From contig MGKQ01000015.1 of NCBI GenBank assembly GCA_001795735.1, positions 15,070 through 54,237 on the forward strand: 39,168 nt of DNA, in the 5' to 3' direction. Source of the DNA: Candidatus Yanofskybacteria bacterium RIFCSPLOWO2_02_FULL_41_13 (GTDB lineage: Bacteria; Patescibacteriota; Minisyncoccia; 2-02-FULL-40-12; GWA2-44-9). The notes under the pieces are model-generated. The model did not search any database, was not told the origin of the DNA, and worked only from the letters and a program-made list of their open reading frames with translations. The position numbers and the translations under genes are program-made. This document shows, one piece after another, positions 7,398-15,130 of the stretch. The stretch's first letter is position 1, and each line of letters begins with the position of its first letter.

Positions 7398-7712
7398 ATG
7401 GGCTTGTTAATTGTGAGTACACTTTCTATATTCTTACTTGTTATTGCTGGCGCCCTGCTGATTGCGGCTCCTGAGCAACTTCCTACCGGAGCACCGAAAA
7501 CTTCAATTTCAGACGGAGAATATAAAGTTGCCTCTGTATACGTTGCCGGTGAGAATGTGAATCTTATTCTTGAGATTAAGTATTTTAAGGCTGAGAGTCC
7601 CTTTCTTTACCAGTTTCCATTAACTGCCTTTGATGGAGGTCAGGTTAATCAGAACGGAAAAAAGCTGACTGTAGTTACGTCAGGAAATTTCAGGAAGCTT
7701 AAGCTCGAATGA
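7398..7712 (+). CDS. Small membrane-anchored protein, unknown function
   Basis: A 104-residue protein with one N-terminal hydrophobic segment (about residues 2-25, LLIVSTLSIFLLVIAGALLIAA), then a polar domain that is probably outside the membrane. It has no lipobox and no cysteine; the helix may be an uncleaved anchor or a signal peptide. I recognise no family. The start is well supported: the SD AAGGGGAG lies 6 bases before the ATG, unusual among the neighbouring core genes, and a hairpin terminator follows the stop. It stands 49 bp after murE in the same direction. Confidence 0.7.
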   Translation: MGLLIVSTLSIFLLVIAGALLIAAPEQLPTGAPKTSISDGEYKVASVYVAGENVNLILEIKYFKAESPFLYQFPLTAFDGGQVNQNGKKLTVVTSGNFRKLKLE

Positions 7713-7720
7713 GCTATTCA

Positions 7721-7745
7721 ATCCCGCTACGGCGGGGTTTTGATT
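7721..7745 (+). terminator. Rho-independent terminator after the small membrane protein gene
   Basis: ATCCCGC-tacg-GCGGGG followed by TTTTGATTT, 9 bp beyond the stop at 7712. Confidence 0.75.
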
Positions 7746-7854
7746 TCCCAGAATATATAAGTTTTGCTTATCCTTGCTGATATACTGGGTTGACGCCCCT
7801 ATTACTTAGGAGTACGATGATTTTTATACGCGCAGTACTTTAAAAGGTTAGTGC

Positions 7855-8334
7855 TTGGCTGAAGATAGCAAGGAAACTGTTGATGCAATTCTTTGCTTTG
7901 ATGCCAATCTGCCCAAAATGCATACTTGCTCAGACAAGTGCGAAGGGAATTATTTGATTCTATGCCGACACCGCTTCAATTTTAATGCCAAAATTCTATA
8001 TTGCAATACGCCCCAATTTTATAAATGGCCTGATTCGGAAATACTTCTTTACTTTTTAGATTATATTAAAAATGGCATTTCAGATGGCCTGATTCCGGTA
8101 CATGCGATTTTTACTATTTTGACCAAAGATACAGATTTTTTAAGAGATGCCGAGTCAGAGCTTGGTCGCAAGGCCAAAGGTAATGGTATAGATTTTTTAA
8201 ATTCCAGCATTGTAAACGGTGACCTTGTCATTTATATAAAGCAAGTTGATTGCAAGAATTATGGATCTAAGGGCAACGATAACCTTAAGTGCGCTATATA
8301 TAAAATGAACAAATTCTTTAAGAAATTAAACTAG
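7855..8334 (+). CDS. PIN-like/DUF5615-type protein, possible nuclease, uncertain
   Basis: 159 residues, starting at a TTG preceded by AAAAGG 9 bp upstream. The first strand AILCFDANLPKM resembles the D-x-N-L-P start of Mut7-C/DUF5615-type PIN-like domains, and AIFTILTKDTDFLRDAESELGRKAKG resembles their T-x-D-x-D-F second acidic strand. These acids would bind metal in an RNA-cutting site. The middle holds several cysteines (HTCSDKCEG, LILCRH, LYCN) not typical of plain PIN domains. No obvious antitoxin gene precedes it. The assignment is inference from short motifs; the protein could also be unrelated. Its stop codon lies at the foot of the terminator. Confidence 0.5.
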   Translation: MAEDSKETVDAILCFDANLPKMHTCSDKCEGNYLILCRHRFNFNAKILYCNTPQFYKWPDSEILLYFLDYIKNGISDGLIPVHAIFTILTKDTDFLRDAESELGRKAKGNGIDFLNSSIVNGDLVIYIKQVDCKNYGSKGNDNLKCAIYKMNKFFKKLN

Positions 8335-8357
8335 AGCCAGATGGCTCTTTTTGTTTC
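8333..8357 (+). terminator. Rho-independent terminator of the PIN-like gene
   Basis: AGAGCC-agat-GGCTCT followed by TTTTTGTTTCTTT. The stem begins one base before the end of the TAG stop. Confidence 0.85.
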
Positions 8358-8392
8358 TTTCCATATAGGTTAATTTGTGCTAAAATTATCAT

Positions 8393-8839
8393 ATGAATTT
8401 TTGGATTCGTGATTCATTATCTAAACGTGGCCATAATCCGGCTGTTTTTTGGATACTCATAGTTGTGTTAATGCTGTTATCGGCCGGTGCGGTTCAGATA
8501 CTTGGGAGCAAAGAGAATCTTTCTTCTAATATACTGACGCCGACTCCTGAAGCAACAAAACAGCCCAGATTATATACTGTCTCTTACAAGGGCGGAGTAT
8601 TCAGTCCGACTAATTTAAGGATTCATGCCGGCGATACGGTCAGGTTTAAAAACGAGAGTTTTTTCGGTATTAGGATAGTATCTGATCCTCACCCGACCCA
8701 TAATCAGATCCCCGGACTTGACAGCGTCGGTGATGTACCGCAGGGGAGCTACTTTTCTTATACATTTTCAGAAAAAGGAATTTTCGGTTATCATAATGAG
8801 AACAGGCCGGAAGAAGCCGGTACGATAATAGTAAGATAA
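8393..8839 (+). CDS. Membrane-anchored cupredoxin-like protein
   Basis: 148 residues. A single hydrophobic anchor (about 19-40, AVFWILIVVLMLLSAGAVQIL) is followed by a Pro/Thr-rich linker (TPTPEATKQP) and a cupredoxin-like domain from about 58. Domain marks are GGVFSPTNLRIHAGDTVRFKNES, SDPHPTHNQIPGLDS and the C-terminal GIFGYHNENRPEEAGTIIV, the plastocyanin-like pattern with a histidine in the HPTH loop and another in the YHN loop. No cysteine lies between them, so a classical blue-copper Cys ligand is missing; copper may bind in a type 2-like site or not at all. The gene has an extended -10 (TGCTAAAAT, 8379-8387) six bases before the ATG, so the message would be nearly leaderless. Confidence 0.8.
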   Translation: MNFWIRDSLSKRGHNPAVFWILIVVLMLLSAGAVQILGSKENLSSNILTPTPEATKQPRLYTVSYKGGVFSPTNLRIHAGDTVRFKNESFFGIRIVSDPHPTHNQIPGLDSVGDVPQGSYFSYTFSEKGIFGYHNENRPEEAGTIIVR

Positions 8840-8876
8840 GTTTGAGCTACTATACTCAAAACAATGTATTTCTATA

Positions 8877-8911
8877 ATATTTCGCGAAGCGTATTTCAAT
8901 TCATTTCAGAA
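8877..8911. repeat. Family F repeat, copy F1
   Basis: A 35-bp stretch containing TTTCGCGAAGCGTATTTCAA, identical at 10157-10191. The surroundings (about 8864-8966) are rich in AAATACA/TGTATTT arms (TGTATTTCTAT ... ATAGAAATA), so the unit can fold on itself. Confidence 0.8.
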
Positions 8912-8980
8912 ATACAATAGAAATAAGATTGAAATACAGTAGAAATAGATTATTTCAGGCATCCTTTCGTTATTTTCTCT

Positions 8981-9265
8981 ATGAAGAACCCACTAACGTA
9001 TCATATAGAATCATCACTCGGAGCGGTGTTCATATCTTTACTGGCCCTGTTCTTTGTGGGCATTCTTTTTGTGGCCATTAAGAATTTTAATACCGATGTT
9101 GATGTTATGACTATTATTGCAAGCAATAATAAGGTGAGCAGAGTGAGTCAGACGGAAAGATATTTGATGCAGGAGTGGATAAAAAGTAACAGCATAGAGA
9201 TTCCTGAAGGTTCGGGGACAAAATACTTGTTGAGAAAATATCCTTCCCGGCCGTGGCTGAATTAG
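8981..9265 (+). CDS. Small single-span membrane protein, unknown function
   Basis: 94 residues: a short polar start, one membrane segment (about 13-35, SLGAVFISLLALFFVGILFVAI), then a polar C-terminal part with RVSQTERYLMQEWIKSN. It is not a family I recognise. It lies 24 bp before the presenilin-like gene in the same direction and may share its transcript. No SD is visible; repeat F1 fills the gap upstream. Confidence 0.6.
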   Translation: MKNPLTYHIESSLGAVFISLLALFFVGILFVAIKNFNTDVDVMTIIASNNKVSRVSQTERYLMQEWIKSNSIEIPEGSGTKYLLRKYPSRPWLN

Positions 9266-9289
9266 CTTGAATTAATTAACTAACAAAAA

Positions 9290-10120
9290 ATGGTTATCAA
9301 ACCGAAGCTTTTTTTTAATGAACTTGCTTTGTTCGCTGCCACGATGATTCTAGGTGTATTTTCCGCGTATAGCAATGCGTATTTAATCGAAAATACGATT
9401 ATAGAACCGCCCTCATTCTCTTGGGATAGTATCACGGTTTTTTTGGTATTTTTTGTAATTTTCTCGTTAATACTCATGCGATTTAAGAAATTAAGCGGCT
9501 TTTTCTTGAGGATTTTTCTAATTGTAGTTGTATTTTCCGGTTCTCAGATATTATTCGGATCAGCAGTAGCTTCTCCTTGGGAACTTTTTTTGGCTTTGTT
9601 CATCGCCATCGTTTTTCTGATATTTCATAATGTCTGGTCTCATAATGTCGGCATAATGCTTGGTGTTGCGGGAGTATCTAGTCTATTGGGAGCTATGATC
9701 TCGCCTCAATATGCCGTAATTCTTCTGGTTTTGCTTTCTTTCTATGATATAGCCGCCGTTTACTGGACTAAGCATATGGTATATCTGGCCAAAGGAATGA
9801 TCGAGAGCGGCGCTATTTTTGGTTTTATTATCCCATTCGATATGAAAGATATTTTTTATCATAAAGAAGAGGCTAGGCAGCATCTGGGTTCTAAATTTAT
9901 GATTTTAGGCTCAGGCGACATCGGACTGCCTTTAGTTCTAGCCAGTTCACTTGCGGTAGTTTCCATTAGTCAAGCTTTGGTAGTCGCTTTATTTTCTCTC
10001 GGCGGATTATTTCTGACGCACATACTTTTTATTAATCAGGAGGGTCGTAAACCGATGGCGGCATTGCCTCCGATAGCAACCCTGACCATAATCGGTTACG
10101 TGGTAACCCAACTGTTATAA
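9290..10120 (+). CDS. Presenilin/signal-peptide-peptidase-like intramembrane aspartyl protease (family A22)
   Basis: 276 residues with about nine hydrophobic segments. The two catalytic aspartates are in their family motifs: YD at 152-153 (SFYDIAAVYW) and GxGD at 207-210 (LGSGDIGLPL); the third hallmark, the PAL-type motif, reads ALP at 258-260 (KPMAALPPIA). This order and spacing fit archaeal and bacterial presenilin homologues, which cut single-span membrane proteins inside the bilayer. The substrate is unknown; the adjacent single-span protein (8981-9265) is a conceivable client, which is speculation. Start ATG 9290 lies 24 bp after that gene without an SD. Such proteases are uncommon in bacteria. 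Confidence 0.85.
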   Translation: MVIKPKLFFNELALFAATMILGVFSAYSNAYLIENTIIEPPSFSWDSITVFLVFFVIFSLILMRFKKLSGFFLRIFLIVVVFSGSQILFGSAVASPWELFLALFIAIVFLIFHNVWSHNVGIMLGVAGVSSLLGAMISPQYAVILLVLLSFYDIAAVYWTKHMVYLAKGMIESGAIFGFIIPFDMKDIFYHKEEARQHLGSKFMILGSGDIGLPLVLASSLAVVSISQALVVALFSLGGLFLTHILFINQEGRKPMAALPPIATLTIIGYVVTQLL

Positions 10121-10156
10121 ATCCAAAGCACGAAATCAGAAACAACGTATTTTCAT

Positions 10157-10191
10157 ATATTTCGCGAAGCGTATTTCAATTCATTTCAGAA
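10157..10191. repeat. Family F repeat, copy F2
   Basis: Exact 35-bp match to 8877-8911, with similar flanks (about 10147-10220) such as ACGTATTTTCATAT upstream and AGAAATACGGTGGAAATA downstream. It fills the gap between the presenilin-like and beta-CASP genes. Confidence 0.8.
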
Positions 10192-10244
10192 GTATACTAG
10201 AAATACGGTGGAAATAAATTGTTTTTGATATTCGAATTTCTAAT

Positions 10245-11642
10245 TTGAGACTTTCATTTTATGGTGGTGTACAACAGGTGACCGGTTCTAATTTCTTGCT
10301 TGAGCACGGCGATGTTAAGATTCTTATTGATTGCGGGCTTTTTCAGGGCTCTAAGTACGCTGAAACTCTTAATTATGAGTCATTTCTGTTTGACCCCAAG
10401 GATATAGATTTCGTTTTGCTTACTCATAGCCATGCTGACCATTCCGGCCGCTTACCCAAGCTCTATAAAGACGGCTTTCGGGGCAAGGTATTTGCTACCA
10501 AGTCGACAATAGACCTCTCGGCTATTGCCCTGGAAGACAACCTTGACTTAATAAAAGACGAAGCTCATAAAGACGGTCATCAACCTCTCTTTAAGTCAGG
10601 TGATCTGCACGGGGTTTTTCTTCTGGCTCAAGGAGTTGAGTATGATGAGGAGCTTGATCTGGGGGGAGGCGTTAAGGCGACTTTTCATGAGGCCGGTCAT
10701 ATACTGGGTTCGGCTATTATCGAAATTAACTGGAGAGACACGTCTGCTAGTCAGGCAGGTGAGAATACTGATCAAATAAGGACCATCTATTTCTCCGGCG
10801 ATTTAGGCAATTACCCAGTTCCACTTTTGAAACATTATAATATGCCCAATAGCGCTGACTATATTGTTGTCGAGTCAACTTATGGTGATCGCATCCACGA
10901 AGGCAATGCAAACCGCAAAGAAGTCTTACGCCAAGCGATAGAAGAAACGATCAAAAGAGGCGGCACTGTTATTATTCCGACTTTTGCCATTGAAAGAACG
11001 CAGGAACTTTTATATGAGTTAAATGAATTAATTGAGCATGAGCATCTGCCAAAGTTACCCATATTTCTTGATTCTCCTCTAGCGATCAAGTTAACCAAGG
11101 TTTATAAAAACTACGAGCGTTATTTCAATAAAAATGTTGTTCATGATATCAGATCCGGCGATGATATTTTCGACTTTCCAGGACTTAAGCTGACCTTTTC
11201 TTCAGAGGAATCGAGGGCGATTAATGAGATTAAAGGTCCCAAAGTAATTATTGCCGGCTCCGGGATGTCTCTCGGTGGCAGAATTTTGTACCATGAACAG
11301 AGATATTTACCTGATCCTAATTCGACCATTTTGTTTATCGGCTATCAGGTTGAGGGATCACCGGGAAGGCGGATATTGGACGGAAAAAAGGAGGTTAAGA
11401 TCTTGGGCCAGAATATTCCGGTTAACTGTACGGTAAAACTCATTGAAGGATATTCGGCTCATGCCGATCAAGCGATGCTTATTGATTGGGTTGGAAAAGC
11501 TAAAGAAGACGGCAACTTAAAAAAAGTTTTTATAACCCACGGCGAATACCATTCGAGTTCAGTTTTATGCCAGAAATTAAAAGATAAAATTGATATCGAT
11601 ACGGTCGTACCAGAGATGGGAGAAGGATTTGAGCTTGATTAA
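10245..11642 (+). CDS. Metallo-beta-lactamase/beta-CASP RNA-processing exonuclease-like protein
   Basis: 465 residues. The MBL core carries the zinc motif THSHADHSGRLP (H61, H63, D65, H66), the later metal ligands FHEAGHILGSA and FSGDLGN, and the beta-CASP part with VVESTYGDRIH, GGTVIIPTFAIERTQELLYEL, IAGSGMSLGGRILYHEQRYLPDP and IEGYSAHADQAMLIDWV, ending in KKVFITHGE. This is the order seen in CPSF73-like bacterial and archaeal RNases (COG1236 type), which trim or cut RNA. It starts at TTG 10245: the family N-terminus LSFYGGVQQVTGS follows directly and an in-frame TAA lies at 10215. No KH domain is present, so it is of the short type rather than aCPSF1. Confidence 0.9.
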   Translation: MRLSFYGGVQQVTGSNFLLEHGDVKILIDCGLFQGSKYAETLNYESFLFDPKDIDFVLLTHSHADHSGRLPKLYKDGFRGKVFATKSTIDLSAIALEDNLDLIKDEAHKDGHQPLFKSGDLHGVFLLAQGVEYDEELDLGGGVKATFHEAGHILGSAIIEINWRDTSASQAGENTDQIRTIYFSGDLGNYPVPLLKHYNMPNSADYIVVESTYGDRIHEGNANRKEVLRQAIEETIKRGGTVIIPTFAIERTQELLYELNELIEHEHLPKLPIFLDSPLAIKLTKVYKNYERYFNKNVVHDIRSGDDIFDFPGLKLTFSSEESRAINEIKGPKVIIAGSGMSLGGRILYHEQRYLPDPNSTILFIGYQVEGSPGRRILDGKKEVKILGQNIPVNCTVKLIEGYSAHADQAMLIDWVGKAKEDGNLKKVFITHGEYHSSSVLCQKLKDKIDIDTVVPEMGEGFELD

Positions 11643-11676
11643 CATATGTTTATCAGATAAAATTACGTTGTAATAG

Positions 11677-11779
11677 AAGATACCAATATACGAATGTGTA
11701 CGAATGAAACTAATAATACAAATAAAACTTTATTAGTATCAATTCGCATCATTAGCATGAATTAGTGTATTAGTATCTC
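11677..11779. repeat. Nested AT-rich fold-back upstream of the LOG-like gene
   Basis: AGATACCAATATAC pairs with GTGTATTAGTATCT at the ends with single-base bulges; inside, GAAT...ACTAATAA pairs with TTATTAGT...ATTC. It occupies most of the 144-bp gap and ends just before the start codon region. Confidence 0.6.
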
Positions 11780-11786
11780 ACTATGG

Positions 11787-12371
11787 ATGAAATACAAATT
11801 CGTAGTTTCCGGAGCGGCTGATACTAGTTTTTGCTGTTCAGATGCGGAAAATAAAGCTTATAATATCGGCAAAGAGATTATTAAGCAGGGCGGGATTCTT
11901 ATAACCGGCGCTACAACCGGAATTCCTCATATGGCGGCTAAGGGTGCCAAGGATGAGGGCGGCATATCAATAGGAATTTCTCCGGCTGCTTCATACGCAG
12001 CACACGTTAAGTCTTATAAGCTCCCGATTGATTATTTTGATTTCATTATTTATACCGGCTTTGATTATTCCGGCAGGAACCTGATACTTACAAAAGCCGC
12101 TGACGCAGTTATTATAGTGTGCGGTGGATTCGGAACTCTGAATGAATTTACTATAGCCCTCGAGGATGACAAGCCCATAGGTGTTTTATCCGGAACTTGT
12201 GGCACGTCAGATCAAGTTTATGATCTTTTAAAGAACATAAAAGACCCTCACCATCATGGGGCAGGAAAACTTGTTTTTTCAAGCGACCCCAAGGAGCTAA
12301 TTAAGGGCCTCGCCAAAATTATTGACAAGGAAAGAAAAGATGTTAAGATAGCACCACCGGTAGGAGAGTAA
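11787..12371 (+). CDS. LOG-family / TIGR00725-like Rossmann protein
   Basis: 194 residues of the SLOG superfamily. Seen: a first strand KFVVSGAADTS, the helix-turn GKEIIKQGGILITGATTGIPHMAAKGAKDEGGISIGISPA, and the signature ADAVIIVCGGFGTLNEFTIAL, which corresponds to the PGGxGTxxE motif of lysine-decarboxylase-like LOG proteins with C in place of P. LOG enzymes remove ribose phosphate from cytokinin nucleotides; other members bind nucleotides or molybdenum cofactor. The substrate is not predictable here. The glutamate of the motif is kept (TLNEF). The ATG at 11787 is used; another ATG at 11783 is out of frame. The product is a single soluble protein. Confidence 0.8.
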   Translation: MKYKFVVSGAADTSFCCSDAENKAYNIGKEIIKQGGILITGATTGIPHMAAKGAKDEGGISIGISPAASYAAHVKSYKLPIDYFDFIIYTGFDYSGRNLILTKAADAVIIVCGGFGTLNEFTIALEDDKPIGVLSGTCGTSDQVYDLLKNIKDPHHHGAGKLVFSSDPKELIKGLAKIIDKERKDVKIAPPVGE

Positions 12372-12387
12372 GTTTTTGTCTGGTCGT

Positions 12388-12517
12388 AGCGTAGCGAGCG
12401 AGAGCAGTTACAAAAAGTTACCCAGCCCTCTATGCCCATCATTCCTAGATTCTTACCTTGAATCATAAGCTTAGAGGGCTGGGTGCGCATAATTGTAGTT
12501 GCTCGCTTTACTCGCAA
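12388..12517. repeat. Nested inverted repeat in the lon leader
   Basis: A 13-bp perfect arm pair ACCCAGCCCTCTA (12420-12432) / TAGAGGGCTGGGT (12473-12485) lies within looser outer arms (GCGAGAGCAGTTACAA near 12398-12413 and TTGTAGTTGCTCGC near 12493-12506). The fold would end about 7-20 nt before the lon start codon. It is not the CIRCE operator of HrcA. Confidence 0.65.
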
Positions 12518-12523
12518 ACAATC

Positions 12524-14860
12524 ATGGCATCATATAAACTAAACAACATAATAATACCTGAGGAATTACCCTTGATTGCTTTAAAGAATACGGTCCTTCT
12601 TCCTAAAATTGTAATTCCTCTTATTGTCCAGCGGCCTAAATCCGTTACCGCTCTGGAATATGCAATGGCCCATGACCGGCTAGTTTTTTTTGTTACCCAA
12701 AAAAACATAGAAGACAACGTACGGGTAGATGACCTGTTTAAGATTGGAACAATCGGGAGAGTGGTCGCAGTTTTTAAACTTCCTGATGGATCGTCAAAAA
12801 TTGATGTGGAAGGCCTAGCTCGGGCAAAAATTTCCGGATTTACCACGGAAGAACCCTTTTTTAAGGTAAATATAAAACCGTTTCCAACAAGACAATTAGG
12901 CGAAGAAAGCCTTGAGGAGAAGGCTCTAACCAGATTAATCATAGATCAGTTTAGAACCGTATCGGAGCTAAAATCATTTCCTTCTATTTCTCCGGAAATA
13001 ATTTATATGATGTCCCAGCTTAAGGATACTGATCAGGTAATAAGCTTGATTACGGCTAACTTAAACCTTGAGATTCAGGATCAACAGTTAATCTTAGAAA
13101 CCGAAAATCAAGTCCAGGCTCTTCAGAAGCTGCATCTTTTTCTGACCAGGGAGATCGAGATTTTAGAAGCCGAGAAAATGGTTGCCAAGGAGACTAAAAA
13201 ACAGATCGGCAAAATGCAGAAAGAATTATTTTTGCGTGAACAGCTTAAAAGTATAGAAAAAGAACTTGGGGTAGATGATGAAAAGGACGAAATGAATGTT
13301 ATAAAAAGCAAGGTTGAAGCGGCCGGTATGCCCAAAGAAACCAGAGACAAAGCCCTAAAGGAACTAAACCGTCTAATAAAAATGCCGCCCTTTAATCCTG
13401 AGGCGTCATACTTAAGAACTTATCTTGACTGGCTGGTAGAATTGCCATGGTCTAAGAAGGCAAAAGAAAAGATAGATTTAAAAGAAGCTGAAAAGATATT
13501 GAATCAGGATCATTATGGTTTAACCAAGGTTAAAGAGAGAATTTTGGAATACTTAGCTGTACAAAAACAAGTCGGTAAATTAAAAGGCCCGATTCTTTGC
13601 TTGGTTGGTCCTCCGGGAACGGGCAAGACTTCAATCGGTCAGTCTATAGCCAGAGCCCTCGGCCGGAAGTTTATTCGGGTTTCTTTAGGGGGCCTTCGCG
13701 ATGAAGCTGAAATTAGAGGTCATCGCAGAACTTATGTTGGGGCTTTGCCCGGCAGAATAATACAGGGCATACATACGGCTGGAGTCAAAAACCCAGTCTT
13801 TATGCTTGATGAGATAGATAAGCTAGGCATGGATTTCCGGGGTGATCCCTCCTCGGCGCTTCTTGAAGCTCTTGATCCTCAGCAGAATAACTCTTTTTCC
13901 GATCATTATCTTGAAGCTCCGTTTGATTTGTCCGATGTCATGTTCGTTACTACGGCTAATATTTTAGAAACAATTCCTCCGGCTCTTCGGGATCGTCTGG
14001 AAATAATTCATTTCCCCGGCTATACTGAGCAGGAAAAATTTCATATTGCTAAAAATTTCCTTATTCCTAAACTTTTCAAAGACCACGGTCTTAAAAAAAG
14101 AGCTCTTTCGCTGTCTGATTCAGGGCTCATGGATATTGTTCAAAATCATACACGGGAAGCCGGAGTCAGGGAGCTTGAGCGTCACTTAGCTTCGGTTATA
14201 AGAAAAGTAACCCGTAAATTAGTTGAGGCTCCATCCCATAAGCAAATTACAATTACCAAAGAAACAATCCATAAATATTTAGGGCCGGCCAAGTATTCTC
14301 ATCAAGTGGCTGAGACAAAAGACGAGATCGGTGTAGTCACTGGTCTTGGCTGGACGCCTGTTGGCGGAGAGGTGTTCTCTATTGAAGTGGTTAAAATGCC
14401 GGGCAGGGGAAGGCTCAATCTTACTGGCCAATTGGGCAGTGTGATGAAAGAGTCAGCCCAAGCCGGTTTAAGTTTTGCCCGTGCCTACTCTTTAAAATAC
14501 GGCGTTAAGGAAGACTTTAATAAAGACGATATTCATATCCATGTGCCTTCGGGGGCAATAAGAAAAGACGGACCTTCGGCCGGTATTGCTATGACCACAG
14601 CCCTAGTTTCCTTATTCTTAAAAAAAGAAGTAAGAAAAGAGGTTTGTATGACCGGTGAGGTTACTTTGCGTGGCAAGGTGCTTGAAATAGGCGGTATTAA
14701 AGAAAAGATTCTTGCCGCTCACCGGGCTGGACTTAAAGTAGTTATTTTGCCGGCTGAAAATAAAAAAGACATGGAGGATATTCCGAAAGAAATCCGAAGA
14801 GACATGAAGTTCTATTTCGCCAAAACGATGGAAGATGTACTCAAAATAGCGTTGAAATAA
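12524..14860 (+). CDS. lon: ATP-dependent protease Lon (LonA type)
   Basis: Lon unfolds and degrades damaged and regulatory proteins as a hexamer. From ATG 12524 it is 778 aa, the usual LonA length. Order: N-terminal substrate-binding LON domain (about 10-200), a coiled-coil linker around 205-260 (ETENQVQALQKLHLFLTREIEILEAEK), the AAA+ module with Walker A GPPGTGKT (362-369) and Walker B VFMLDEIDK, then the protease domain with catalytic Ser685 in DGPSAG and Lys728 in GGIKEK, spaced 43 residues apart as in E. coli (679/722). The frame is open 22 codons further upstream, but that extension runs through the leader hairpin and has no Lon homology, so I reject it. Repeat A2 follows the stop. Confidence 0.97.
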   Translation: MASYKLNNIIIPEELPLIALKNTVLLPKIVIPLIVQRPKSVTALEYAMAHDRLVFFVTQKNIEDNVRVDDLFKIGTIGRVVAVFKLPDGSSKIDVEGLARAKISGFTTEEPFFKVNIKPFPTRQLGEESLEEKALTRLIIDQFRTVSELKSFPSISPEIIYMMSQLKDTDQVISLITANLNLEIQDQQLILETENQVQALQKLHLFLTREIEILEAEKMVAKETKKQIGKMQKELFLREQLKSIEKELGVDDEKDEMNVIKSKVEAAGMPKETRDKALKELNRLIKMPPFNPEASYLRTYLDWLVELPWSKKAKEKIDLKEAEKILNQDHYGLTKVKERILEYLAVQKQVGKLKGPILCLVGPPGTGKTSIGQSIARALGRKFIRVSLGGLRDEAEIRGHRRTYVGALPGRIIQGIHTAGVKNPVFMLDEIDKLGMDFRGDPSSALLEALDPQQNNSFSDHYLEAPFDLSDVMFVTTANILETIPPALRDRLEIIHFPGYTEQEKFHIAKNFLIPKLFKDHGLKKRALSLSDSGLMDIVQNHTREAGVRELERHLASVIRKVTRKLVEAPSHKQITITKETIHKYLGPAKYSHQVAETKDEIGVVTGLGWTPVGGEVFSIEVVKMPGRGRLNLTGQLGSVMKESAQAGLSFARAYSLKYGVKEDFNKDDIHIHVPSGAIRKDGPSAGIAMTTALVSLFLKKEVRKEVCMTGEVTLRGKVLEIGGIKEKILAAHRAGLKVVILPAENKKDMEDIPKEIRRDMKFYFAKTMEDVLKIALK

Positions 14861-14875
14861 AAACGATTGATTTTC

Positions 14876-14985
14876 TCTGACTCGGACCACATTCAGTCGG
14901 CTCCAGCGGCCGACTGAATCTTAAGTACTCGGCAAAATTGCAGAACCAAGCCAATTTTGCCTGCACGTTTCCTTCCTAGAGATAA
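14876..14985. repeat. Family A fold-back element, copy A2, 3' of lon
   Basis: Read on the minus strand it matches A1 over the hairpin core (TTAAGATTCAGTCGGCCGCT...) and A3 over the adjoining hairpin GGCAAAATTGG...CAATTTTGCC and GGAAACG/AC-GCAGG segment. It starts about 15 bp after the lon stop. The outer TAGTCTCTGAGC arm of A1/A3 is shortened to TTCTCTGAC. Confidence 0.75.
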
Positions 14986-15071
14986 TCCATCGCTTTTAGA
15001 TTTGGTTACTATCGAAAAAAGACGGTTCACGGAGTTACGATATATGTGATCAATACCAACTTTCGCTTTCG

Positions 15072-15099
15072 TTGACATTCTATTAGATTGTAGTATAAT
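15072..15099 (+). promoter_or_regulatory. Sigma70-type promoter for the CPBP gene
   Basis: TTGACA (15072-15077), 16-bp spacer, TATAAT (15094-15099): both boxes are consensus. It lies 31 bp before the GTG start at 15131. Confidence 0.85.
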
Positions 15100-15130
15100 A
15101 TGATTAACCTTAACAACTCGGGGGTAGTAG

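Noticed and set aside
12458-12523. Upstream extension of lon by 22 codons
   Set aside because: It passes through the leader stem and has no similarity to the Lon N-terminus; ATG 12524 gives the normal length.
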